A stretch of 64,000 nt of DNA. Source: an uncultured Planctomycetota bacterium. Lineage in GTDB: Bacteria; Planctomycetota; Phycisphaerae; UBA1845; UTPLA1. This document shows, in pieces, positions 17,356 through 25,300 of this stretch (the first letter of the stretch is position 1; each line of letters starts with the position of its first letter). Under the pieces are notes generated by a model that searched no databases, was not told where the DNA came from, and worked only from the letters and a program-made list of their open reading frames with translations. The stretch covers positions 35,427 through 99,426 of the forward strand of contig CAADGE010000017.1 in assembly GCA_900696465.1 (NCBI GenBank), given 5' to 3'. A program made the translations under genes and the position numbers.

Positions 17356-17976
17356 ATGACACACTTCACCGTAGCGATACTCGTGCCGCAGTTCGTGGCC
17401 GACATTCCCGCTTTCATCGAACGCCAGATGCACCGTTTCTGCGAGCACATCGAAGTCCCGCCGTACGTCTGCTACTCGCCGCAGGAAGCGGCGACGGAGA
17501 TCGCCGACACCATCCGCCGGCTGGAACTGATCGTCAGCCGCAAGGAGCCGCACTACGACCTCGACAAGTGTCGGCAGGAAATCGAGGAACTCCGCCGCAC
17601 GACGCCCGAGGAGCGCTACCGCGAGCGGCTGAAGGTCCACGAGCGTTTCAACGCCCGGGGCGAGCCGCTATCGACGTACAACCCGGACAGCAAATGGGAC
17701 TGGTACGTCATCGGCGGCCGATGGGACGGCTGGATCAACGACATCGAGACCGGCGGCGAGCGCGTCGAGGACAACACGGCCACGACGCAGCAGGTCATCG
17801 AGCGCGGCAAGATACCGCACGCCATCATCACGCCCGATGGTGCATGGCATGAGCGCGGCCGCATGGGCTGGTGGGCCATCCTGTTGACCGAGAACGAGAA
17901 CTGGGACGAACAGGCCCGCGCCATCTTCGAGTGCCATCCCGACTGCCGGGTGGTCATCGTCGATGCACACATTTAG
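17356..17976 (+). CDS. Hypothetical phage/plasmid-type protein
   Basis: A 206-residue protein. The start ATG 17356 follows AAAGGATT, a fair ribosome site; a longer frame would run through the terminator and is unlikely. The sequence has a central charged helical segment (about 60-100) and SKWDWYVIGGRWDGWIND (about 114-131), a tryptophan-rich motif I have seen described in phage and plasmid proteins of unknown role. The C-terminal GWWAILLTENENWDEQARAIF continues that pattern. No catalytic signature. It is followed after 10 bases by a DNA methyltransferase gene. Confidence 0.65.
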   Translation: MTHFTVAILVPQFVADIPAFIERQMHRFCEHIEVPPYVCYSPQEAATEIADTIRRLELIVSRKEPHYDLDKCRQEIEELRRTTPEERYRERLKVHERFNARGEPLSTYNPDSKWDWYVIGGRWDGWINDIETGGERVEDNTATTQQVIERGKIPHAIITPDGAWHERGRMGWWAILLTENENWDEQARAIFECHPDCRVVIVDAHI

Positions 17977-17986
17977 GGAGGCCGAC

Positions 17987-18709
17987 ATGACGATCAACCC
18001 CTTCTACACCCGTCGAATTCCGGCTTCCGTGCCGCGATTCACCCCGCCTCGCTATGCGAAACTCCCGCTCGCTCCGGTCAACCGCAGTCCGGTGCCCAGG
18101 CTCACCAGCCTGTATCACTTCGACCGCGCCGGCGAATACGGCGACCGCAGCTATCCCGGCAACTGCGGCGGCAACCTGATCCGCGACCTGCTGCTCTACT
18201 TCAGGCCGCGAAGCGTGTTCGACCCGATGAGCGGCAGCGGCACCTGCCGCGACGTTTGCAGCGAACTGGAAATCCCGTGCGATTCCAGGGACATCCACGG
18301 CGGATTCGACGCCGCCGATCCGGCCCAATTGCCGGCCGAACGGTTCGACTTCGTGTGGATTCATCCGCCGTACTGGCGGCAGAAGCTCTACGCGGCGGAT
18401 TCGCGCGACCTGTCGCGTACGCCGACGCTTGACGCGTTCCTTCAACGCTACGCGGCGGTGATCGCCAACTGCGCCAAGGCATTGACGCCCAACGGAAAAC
18501 TCGCCGTCTTAATGGGGGATTATTGTGACCGCGAGGCCGGGTTCGTGTCCCTCGTCTATCACACGAAACGGCTTGCCTTCGATGCGGGCTTGAGGCAGTG
18601 TTGCACCGACATCATCCGCTTCAGCCACGGGGCGTCGAGCAGTCGCAAGGTGTACCGATCATCGTTCATCCCCGGCCTGCACGACGTGTGCATGGTGTTT
18701 GAGAGGTAA
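17987..18709 (+). CDS. DNA methyltransferase-like protein
   Basis: A 240-residue SAM-dependent methyltransferase. The SAM motif is FDPMSGSGT (78-86) and the catalytic loop is IHPPYW (125-130), a variant of (D/N/S)PPY used by N4-cytosine or N6-adenine enzymes. The order (SAM motif first) fits amino-methyltransferases lacking a separate target domain. No restriction enzyme is adjacent, so it may be an orphan protecting the element or altering regulation. Start ATG 17987 follows GGGAGG. The change from Asp to His at the first position of the catalytic loop is unusual and could affect activity. Confidence 0.75.
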   Translation: MTINPFYTRRIPASVPRFTPPRYAKLPLAPVNRSPVPRLTSLYHFDRAGEYGDRSYPGNCGGNLIRDLLLYFRPRSVFDPMSGSGTCRDVCSELEIPCDSRDIHGGFDAADPAQLPAERFDFVWIHPPYWRQKLYAADSRDLSRTPTLDAFLQRYAAVIANCAKALTPNGKLAVLMGDYCDREAGFVSLVYHTKRLAFDAGLRQCCTDIIRFSHGASSSRKVYRSSFIPGLHDVCMVFER

Positions 18710-18713
18710 GCCC

Positions 18714-18980
18714 ATGACCGACAACAAAGAACGGACTTCCTACTATACGCAGGTGCGTGCCCGAGAGCTGACACCCTCGGCCAGGTTTGTCTTCAACGAA
18801 GTGCTCGCCACGATGCAGGACGCCGAAGAACTCGGCGGCCCGGATGGTCAGGCATATCTCGACCTGATGCAGGCCATTATCGATGAGGCTGCCATGCGAC
18901 AGCAGAACTACGCCGAAAGACTCGCCGACAAATCCAGATCAGACCATCCATGCGGATCGCAACGGTCGCGCCAGGCGTGA
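18714..18980 (+). CDS. Small helical protein, unknown
   Basis: An 88-residue acidic, mainly helical protein (ARFVFNEVLATMQDAEELGG and YLDLMQAIIDEAAMRQ) beginning four bases after the methyltransferase stop. No family was recognised. The overlap-like spacing indicates one operon with the two genes before it. Confidence 0.55.
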   Translation: MTDNKERTSYYTQVRARELTPSARFVFNEVLATMQDAEELGGPDGQAYLDLMQAIIDEAAMRQQNYAERLADKSRSDHPCGSQRSRQA

Positions 18981-19344
18981 CCGCGCCTGTCACGCCGCTT
19001 GCCCTTGAAATACAAAGAGAATCCCTCCGGCTCGGAGCCTGACCGGCAGATGGGTGCGGCGAAGGCGTGGCCAGGCGCCTCGCCTCCCGGCCGGTCGCGT
19101 CGGGTCCCAGCCGCCGGTGAGAACCCGACGGCGACGGCCTTATACGGCAGTCAATCCGGCCCTTCCCCATGTTCCAAAACGGAACGACCACCCGGCAATC
19201 CCTGCCTACCAACCGCCTGAAAACACGCTCTAATCAATCCAGTTTCCAACCGCTAGAGACCGTGGTACACCGAATAAGCCCGCACGAAAAAATGTTGTCA
19301 GACATCTCCCCTTAGCGCTGCTAAGGACAAGTTTCACCGTGAAA
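18981..19344. other. Intergenic region before the partition locus
   Basis: About 360 bases without a supportable gene. It holds an inverted repeat CCTTAGC (19310-19316) / GCTAAGG (19320-19326) with a three-base loop. The first half is GC-rich and may carry the end of the upstream transcript; the second is AT-richer and leads into the iteron-like repeats. Confidence 0.4.
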
Positions 19345-19582
19345 GCCTGCATGAAAGCATGTCAGCTTGCCGTCCGGCTGGCATGACAGATTGCAGGACG
19401 GCAGGATAGCAAGATGGATGGAAAGCAATCAGTCTTGATTGCATGCTTGTAAGCAGACAAGCATGTCGGTTTGCCTGATTGCAGGTTGGTAATCAAGACA
19501 GATTGCTTGCAAGAAGGCGAGCTTGCATGCCGGCTGCAAATACTGCTTGCCAGCCTGCATGAAATCATGCTATCCATCATGC
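19345..19582. repeat. Iteron-like short repeats upstream of parA
   Basis: About 240 bases in which GATTGC is repeated at least four times (for example 19392-19397 and 19438-19443) together with many GCTTGC, GCATG and TGCAAG words in both orientations. The pattern is unlike coding DNA and ends at the parA start. It is the kind of array used as a partition centromere or as a replication-initiator binding site. Confidence 0.55.
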
Positions 19583-20245
19583 ATGATTATCGTCGTAGCG
19601 AATTCCAAAGGCGGTGTCGGCAAGTCAACGCTTGCCGTCCACCTTGCCGCGTGGCTCCACGAGCAGGGCCACAAGGTGACGCTCGCCGACTGCGACACGC
19701 AACAGTCATCGTCGGAATGGATACGCGAGGCGATACCGGAGATTAAGGCGGTCCGCCTCGACAACCCCGACATCATATTGAATGAACTGCCGATTCTGGC
19801 CCAGGATGCCGACTACGTCGTCGCCGACGGGCCGGGCAGCCAGACCGAGACGAGCCGTGCGTTGTTGCTGCGCGGCGACCTTGCGATTGTTCCCTGCAAA
19901 GCCAGCATGTTAGAAGTCCGCGCGCTGGCCAAGGCGACCGAGGTTTTGCGGCAGGCCCAGGACATCCGCGGCGGAATCCCAAAGGCCGTCATCGTCTTGA
20001 GTATGGTCGGAAAAAACTACCGGCTGACGCAGGACATGAAGGATGCCGCGGCGGCGCTATCGCTGCCGATGGCGACGACGGCGATGACGCTGCGGCAGAT
20101 TTACGCCGACGCGCCGGGGCAGGGGTCGGTCGTCTGGAACTTGGGCTCCCGCGCCCGCGAGGCCGCGCACGAAGCTGAAGCGCTCTTCCGCGAGATTCTG
20201 CCGGACGCCGTCGCGCCGGCAGCACGCCAGGCCGTGAAGGCATAG
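19583..20245 (+). CDS. parA: ParA-family partition ATPase
   Basis: A 220-residue ParA/MinD-type ATPase with the deviant Walker A KGGVGKST (9-16), an acidic DCDTQ switch-I region (about 36-40) and the Walker B-like DYVVADGPG (about 74-82). It lacks an N-terminal DNA-binding extension, so it is a small class Ib-type ParA. I chose ATG 19583, just before the conserved MIIVVANSKGG; an in-frame ATG lies 24 bases upstream within the repeats. Known relatives move plasmid copies apart with a small partner and a centromere. Both are present here: the next gene and the repeat array. Confidence 0.88.
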   Translation: MIIVVANSKGGVGKSTLAVHLAAWLHEQGHKVTLADCDTQQSSSEWIREAIPEIKAVRLDNPDIILNELPILAQDADYVVADGPGSQTETSRALLLRGDLAIVPCKASMLEVRALAKATEVLRQAQDIRGGIPKAVIVLSMVGKNYRLTQDMKDAAAALSLPMATTAMTLRQIYADAPGQGSVVWNLGSRAREAAHEAEALFREILPDAVAPAARQAVKA

Positions 20246-20257
20246 GACGTGATCGCA

Positions 20258-20557
20258 ATGGCCGAACGACGCACACTCACGCAAGGACTCAAGGAAACGC
20301 CGCCTCCGATCGACAATGCCAAAGAAAAGGCATTCGTGTTCGGTGACAAGGAATCACCCAAGCCGGCCGCGCCCGTCGTTGCCGCGGCAACACTCAATCG
20401 TGTGCCGATCAGCACGCGCATCCGTGACGACTTCGCGCGGGCGCTCAAGCGCGCGTCGCTGGAGCGACAGCTTGAGGGCAGGGAGCCGAACACGCTTCAG
20501 GATATTCTTGAAGAAGCCATCGAGCCGTGGCTCAAGGCCAACGGCTACCTGTCTTGA
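20258..20557 (+). CDS. Small partition partner, ParB-like role
   Basis: A 99-residue protein encoded 12 bases after parA. The N-terminal half is disordered and basic. The C-terminal half (about 49-99) has VPISTRIRDDFARALKRASLERQLEG, then LQDILEEAIEPWLKANGYL, which reads as a ribbon-helix-helix fold like that of small class Ib ParB/ParG proteins. It probably binds the upstream repeat array and represses the parA operon. A GTG at 20249 is an alternative start. Its end overlaps the convergent rep gene by 13 bases. Confidence 0.7.
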   Translation: MAERRTLTQGLKETPPPIDNAKEKAFVFGDKESPKPAAPVVAAATLNRVPISTRIRDDFARALKRASLERQLEGREPNTLQDILEEAIEPWLKANGYLS

Positions 20558-21204
20558 CCGCCTTCGAGGGCCGGTCCCACAATCACAGGCACATCCGCAG
20601 TATCCGAAATAGTCGGGGGCGAGGATGCCGCCGATTCGAGCGGGAGTTCCTGCTGCCGGCCGGCGCCCTTCAAGTGATACGTCCGCACGAAGGCGAGCCG
20701 GTCGCCGTTGAACATGAACCGGATGTTGACGAAGAACACGCCGTCGCTGGGGCTGCGGTACAGGAATTCCTTTTCGAGCAGCTCGCGCACACCCCGCTGA
20801 TAGGTGCGGTCGCTGATGCCGTGATCCTTGGCGACGTACTGATTCAACTTGATTTCGTCGGAGCCGGGATTGGCCCGCATTTCGTGGTAGACGAGTTCGA
20901 ACACCTGCAAGCCCGTCTTGGACAGGTCCGCCGCCTGCTTGATGCCATCGAGAAACATCTTCACGAACCGGCTGCTGTCCACTTCCTCTTCCCACCAGAA
21001 TCCCATGCCACCGATGCCTTTGATCTCGCCGCTGCTGTTGTCAACGATGACCGAACCTCTGCCGCCCGGCACCTGAAACCGCTTGGTCCGGGTAGTCAAG
21101 CCGTTGGTCGTCGGCACGCTTGGATTGGTTCGATACACGGGGAATCCGCGCTTGGTTGTGACCTGGTTATCCGGCATCGCCGCAATCTGTCGCACTTCCG
21201 TCAT
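20545..21204 (-). CDS. Plasmid replication initiator, RepL/RepA-like
   Basis: A 219-residue protein with a winged-helix core: LSKTGLQVFELVYHEMRANP, then IKLNQYVAKDHGISDRTYQR, then LLEKEFLYRSPSDGVFFVNI and FMFNGDRLAFV. The succession resembles the RepL family of plasmid replication initiators, which recognise their origin and recruit host enzymes. I chose ATG 21204; the longer GTG form would cover the operator. An 8-bp-arm inverted repeat lies 16 bases upstream, and a DnaA box lies 270 bases upstream. The gene is convergent with parA and overlaps the small partner by 13 bases, a compact rep-par unit. Confidence 0.75.
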   Translation of the reverse strand: MTEVRQIAAMPDNQVTTKRGFPVYRTNPSVPTTNGLTTRTKRFQVPGGRGSVIVDNSSGEIKGIGGMGFWWEEEVDSSRFVKMFLDGIKQAADLSKTGLQVFELVYHEMRANPGSDEIKLNQYVAKDHGISDRTYQRGVRELLEKEFLYRSPSDGVFFVNIRFMFNGDRLAFVRTYHLKGAGRQQELPLESAASSPPTISDTADVPVIVGPALEGGQDR

Positions 21205-21219
21205 TTTCCACCTCCAAAT

Positions 21220-21237
21220 TTGTCTGTAAACAGACAA
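21220..21237. promoter_or_regulatory. Inverted repeat upstream of rep, likely autoregulatory operator
   Basis: TTGTCTGT (21220-21227), two bases, then ACAGACAA (21230-21237): perfect eight-base arms. It lies 16-33 bases upstream of the rep start codon, where it would cover the promoter or ribosome site. Confidence 0.6.
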
Positions 21238-21240
21238 CAC

Positions 21241-21600
21241 ACTGGCAGACTAGCGACAGAAGCGCAAGTGTTTTTTGACGGTTCACCGACCGATCGTGAC
21301 GGTCGCCCGTCAATTCGTGACGTTTCCGATTCAGGAAAATCAACGACTTGCGCCCTTGCTCTTTCTTACTACTAAATAGGGCACATGAACCGCCGACGGC
21401 GCGCGCCCCCAAAGCGCTGGCGACGGCGGCGGCCCGCTGCAACCATGACAAGAACCGCCCCGAAACGGGACGAACCTGTGGATAAGTCAGTAAATAAAGC
21501 AACAATAATCGCAACGAGTAGGCGACACCGATATGACAGGTGTTGCGCGATTGACACAAGAGCCGTGACTTCGAGCTTGCGGAAAGGCCCATTGGGCATT
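21241..21600. other. Candidate replication origin with DnaA box
   Basis: No gene is supported here. TGTGGATAA (21477-21485) is an exact complement of the DnaA box TTATCCACA. It is followed at once by AT-rich DNA with AATAAAG and CAATAATC, a plausible unwinding element. Nearer rep, GTGACG and its inverse recur several times between 21280 and 21325, as initiator-binding iterons might. Confidence 0.55.
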
Positions 21601-21630
21601 CAGGAGAAGGTTCGAGCCAGTCGAACCGCC

Positions 21631-21666
21631 TTCATTCGCAATAGGAAGCCCGTACAGACGCGAAAG
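21631..21666 (+). repeat. Direct repeat, left copy
   Basis: A 36-base segment beginning TTCATTCGCAATAGGAAGCC recurs at 27392-27427 in the same orientation with three mismatches. Similarity fades on both sides. The two copies flank the methylase-helicase gene and may mark the ends of a moved segment. Confidence 0.75.
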
Positions 21667-21939
21667 ACCCTATCAGCGATGTCAGCGGTGACGAATACCG
21701 ATGTCGCTTTTCAATTGCGCTGATTCGCGGAGCGTGTTATCCGACAGTTGAGTATTCACGATTCGGGAACACGCATGACGCGAGCCTGCCAGAGCATGGC
21801 AAATCAACCCCGCTGCCAGGAACGGCCGTAGGCATGGCCCGCCGGCTGCGTCCCCCACAAGGTCCGCTCCTGCCGTTCCCGTCATCCGACGACCCTCCCG
21901 TTGCCCTCGAAGAACCCCCGAAATCCAAAGGAGATCACG

Positions 21940-22227
21940 ATGCAGTACAAGACGATCGTCCTCGAACTCATCCGCCAGCGACCCAGACTCCACGCCAGGC
22001 TCCGCCGCAAGCGCCAGCTGCTGGCCGAAGTGAATCGCCTCGCCGGCGACCTCAAGGCTCGCCACGAGGAACTGACGACGACGCTGACGAAGGGCCGGGC
22101 CGCCATCGATCCGGTGCAGGCGCCGGGCGCGGCGCTGGAGATCGGCCTGAAGGAAGTCGAGCATCGTTTGCGGCTCATGTCGCAGGCCCGCAGACCGCGC
22201 GTCCGCAAACGCACGCGGCGCGGCTGA
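21940..22227 (+). CDS. Small coiled-coil protein preceding the methylase-helicase
   Basis: A 95-residue, strongly basic helical protein beginning at ATG 21940 with AAAGGAG upstream. Residues 10-55 (RQRPRLHARLRRKRQLLAEV and following) form a probable coiled coil, and the C-terminus is a cluster of arginines that could bind DNA. It overlaps, in another frame, the low-complexity 5' extension of the long downstream frame; its own amino acid make-up looks far more protein-like, so I take this as the real gene. No family was recognised. Confidence 0.6.
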   Translation: MQYKTIVLELIRQRPRLHARLRRKRQLLAEVNRLAGDLKARHEELTTTLTKGRAAIDPVQAPGAALEIGLKEVEHRLRLMSQARRPRVRKRTRRG

Positions 22228-22346
22228 AATGGGTTCGAGAGGCAACGCTATTCGACCTGTCTCCAACTTCAAATGAGACGCCGCATCCGACGCCAAAGGC
22301 CGATCCGCAGGCCCCGGCAACAGAACCGGCGGAACGTCCTGCGCCA

Positions 22347-25300
22347 GTGCAGATCGCAAGCGGCGAGAAGGAGAAGGCCCGCGACTTGATCGCGGCCATC
22401 CGAACGCTTCAGACCGTAGAGCGGGAAGCGAGGCCGGCCACGCCCGACGAAAAAAACGTTATGGCGAGGTTCGCCAGCTTCGGTCCCGTGGCGCTGTCGA
22501 TATTCCCCGACCCTCTGAAGGGCCGCTACAAGGATGCCGGCTGGGAGAAACTCGGCAACGAACTGAAATCGCTGCTGACGCCTTCCGAGTACGACAGTGC
22601 CAAGCGCACGACATTCAACGCCTTCTACACATCCCCGATCGTCATCGGCGCCATTCATGACGCCATCACGCGGCTCGGAGCGCCGCAGGACGGGCTGATC
22701 CTCGAACCCGGCTGCGGCATCGGCAATTTCATGGGCCAGGGGAGCAGCCGCCATCGCTTCATCGGCGTCGAGCTGGACTCGATCTCCGGGCGCATCGCCA
22801 GAGCGCTGCATCCCGATCAGGACATTCGCATCGAGAGCTTCCGCGACACGAAGCTGCCGGACGGAATCGACGCCGTCGTCGGCAACGTGCCGTTCGCCGA
22901 CCTGCGTCTCGATTACCAGGGACAGAAGCTCGCGCTGCACGATTACTTCCTCGCCAAGTCCGTGGATGCACTGAAGCCCGGCGGCGTCATGGCGATGGTC
23001 ACGTCGCACTTCACGCTCGACAAGCAGAACGCCGCCGTTCGCGAGTATCTCTCATCCAAAGCCGACTTCGTCGGGGCGATACGCCTGCCGTCCGACGCCT
23101 TCAAGCGTGAAGGCACGGCGGTCGTTACCGACATCATCTTTCTGCGCAAACGCGCTCCCGGCGAGCCGGAACATCACGCGGATACCGACTGGCTGCGCGT
23201 CGCCCCGCTTGCAATCGAAGGCGTCGAAGTCCCGGTCAATCGCTACTTTCTCAATCACGCGGAAATGGTGCTCGGCCGGTGGAGCCGCAAGGACACGCTC
23301 TACGGCGGAGAAGGCTACAGCCTCCAGGGCGACGGAGATCTGTCCGCGAAACTGAAGGATGCAATCGGCCGACTGCCGGAGTTCTCGCCGGCACAGTCAA
23401 CGAAAGCGGCCGAGACGGACGCGCCCGCATTCACGCCGCCGCCGCCCGAAAAGCACGTCGGCGAGGGGAGCTTCTTCGTCGGAAAGAACCAAAGCATCCA
23501 TCAGCTGATAAGCGGCAAACCCGTGCCGGTCGTTTACGGCGGCACCGCGCTCAAGGCGGACGGGACGATGACCGGCAGACGGATGGCCGGGCTGATCGGC
23601 CTGCGCGACTGTGCGCGACGAGTATTGCAATCCCAGAACGAAGACTGGCCGAGCGAACACCGCGACGAGGCGAGGCGCGACTTGAACCGCGTGTATGACC
23701 GGTTCGTCCGAGCCTACGGCCCGATCAACAAGACCAGCTTCAGTGAAACCAGAGACGGCAGCGTCGTCCGCCGCCGCCCCAACCTGGTCAAGTTCATCGA
23801 GGACCCCGACGCAATGCTGGTGATGTCCCTCGAAGACTACGACGAGGTGACGGAGAAAGCGGCGAAGGCCGCGATCATGAGCCGGGACGTGGTCGGGCGA
23901 ACGCCGCCCGTCACGCAGGTCCGAAGCGCCGAGGAAGGACTGCTCGTGGCCTTGAATCAAAAGGGCAGGGTGGACCTGCCGGTTATCGCCGAACTGTACG
24001 GCAAGCCCGAGAAGCAGATCATCGCTGAGCTGGGCGACCTGATCTACCGCGACCCCGAGTCGAAGGAGTGGAAGACGGCGGACGATTACCTCTCCGGCAA
24101 CGTCCGCGCCAGGCTCGCCCGCGCCGAGAAGGCCGGCCCGAAGTACGCCCGCAACGCCGAAGCCCTGCGCCGCGTGCAGCCCGAGGACGTTCTGCCCGGC
24201 GATATCGACGCCAATCTCGGCGCGCCGTGGATTCCTGCGTCCGATGTGCAGCGGTTCGCAGCAGAGTTGTTTCAGGTTCCGCCCGAGGCCGTACCGGTTT
24301 CTCATCTCGAAAAGGACGCCGTCTGGAGTCTCGACGCCGGCTATGCCGCCAGGCAATCGGTCGCCGCGACTTCCGATTACGGTACGGCACGCGCCAACGG
24401 CACAACGCTGCTCGAACTGGCGCTCAACATGAAGTCGCCGGTCATCTACGACGTGATCGACCGCGGCGACAAAGAAGAGCGTGTCGTCAACCAGGAGGAG
24501 ACGCTCGCCGCCAAGGAAAAGCAGAAGCTCATCAAGGAGCGGTTCCGCGCATGGGTCTTCACCGATCCTGAGCGCACGGAGCGGCTCGTCCGCATCTACA
24601 ACGATACCTACAACAACCTCCGTCCCCGCGTATTCGACGGATCGCACCTCGACTTCCCCGGCATGAACCAGACGGTGAAGCTCCGGCCGCATCAGACGGC
24701 CGCCGTGTGGCGCGGCATGAGTGCCGGCAACACGCTGCTGGCGCACTGCGTCGGCGCCGGCAAGACATTCACGATGGCCGCCACCGGCATGAAGATGAAG
24801 CAGGCCGGACTCATCAAGAAGCCGATGTACGTCGTGCCCAATCACCTGCTGGAGCAGTTCGCACGCGAATTCATGCAGCTCTATCCCAACGCGAAACTGC
24901 TCGTCGCCGGCAAGGAGGACCTCTCGCGCGACCGCCGAAAGCTGCTGACCGCCAAGATCGCCAGCGGCCACTGGGACGGCATCCTCGTCACGCATTCCTC
25001 GTTCGAGCGGATCGGCATGTCACGCAAATACCAGGAGAAATTCCTGACCGAGCAGATCGCCGAGTATGACGACCTGCTGTTGGAGCACGCCGGCGCGAAG
25101 GGATCGAACCGCAACATCATCAAGCAGATCGAGAAACAGAAGGCCGCGAGGGCGGAACGGCTCAAGAACCTGCTCGCCGAGGAGAAGAAAGACGACGGTC
25201 TCGTGTTCGACGAACTCGGCGTCGATCACGTGTTCATCGACGAAGCGCACTACTTCAAGAATCTGGAGACGCCGACCAAGATGGATCGCGTCGCCGGCAT

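Noticed and set aside
16818..17450. 210-residue minus-strand frame
   Set aside because: It covers the start of a plus-strand gene and a strong plus-strand terminator, and its composition is shadow-like.
20527..21375. 282-residue plus-strand frame over rep
   Set aside because: Antisense to the RepL-like gene; no ribosome site and no family resemblance.
23397..24995. 532-residue open frame on the minus strand
   Set aside because: It lies fully inside the methylase-helicase gene on the opposite strand, with no start signal or recognisable domain.
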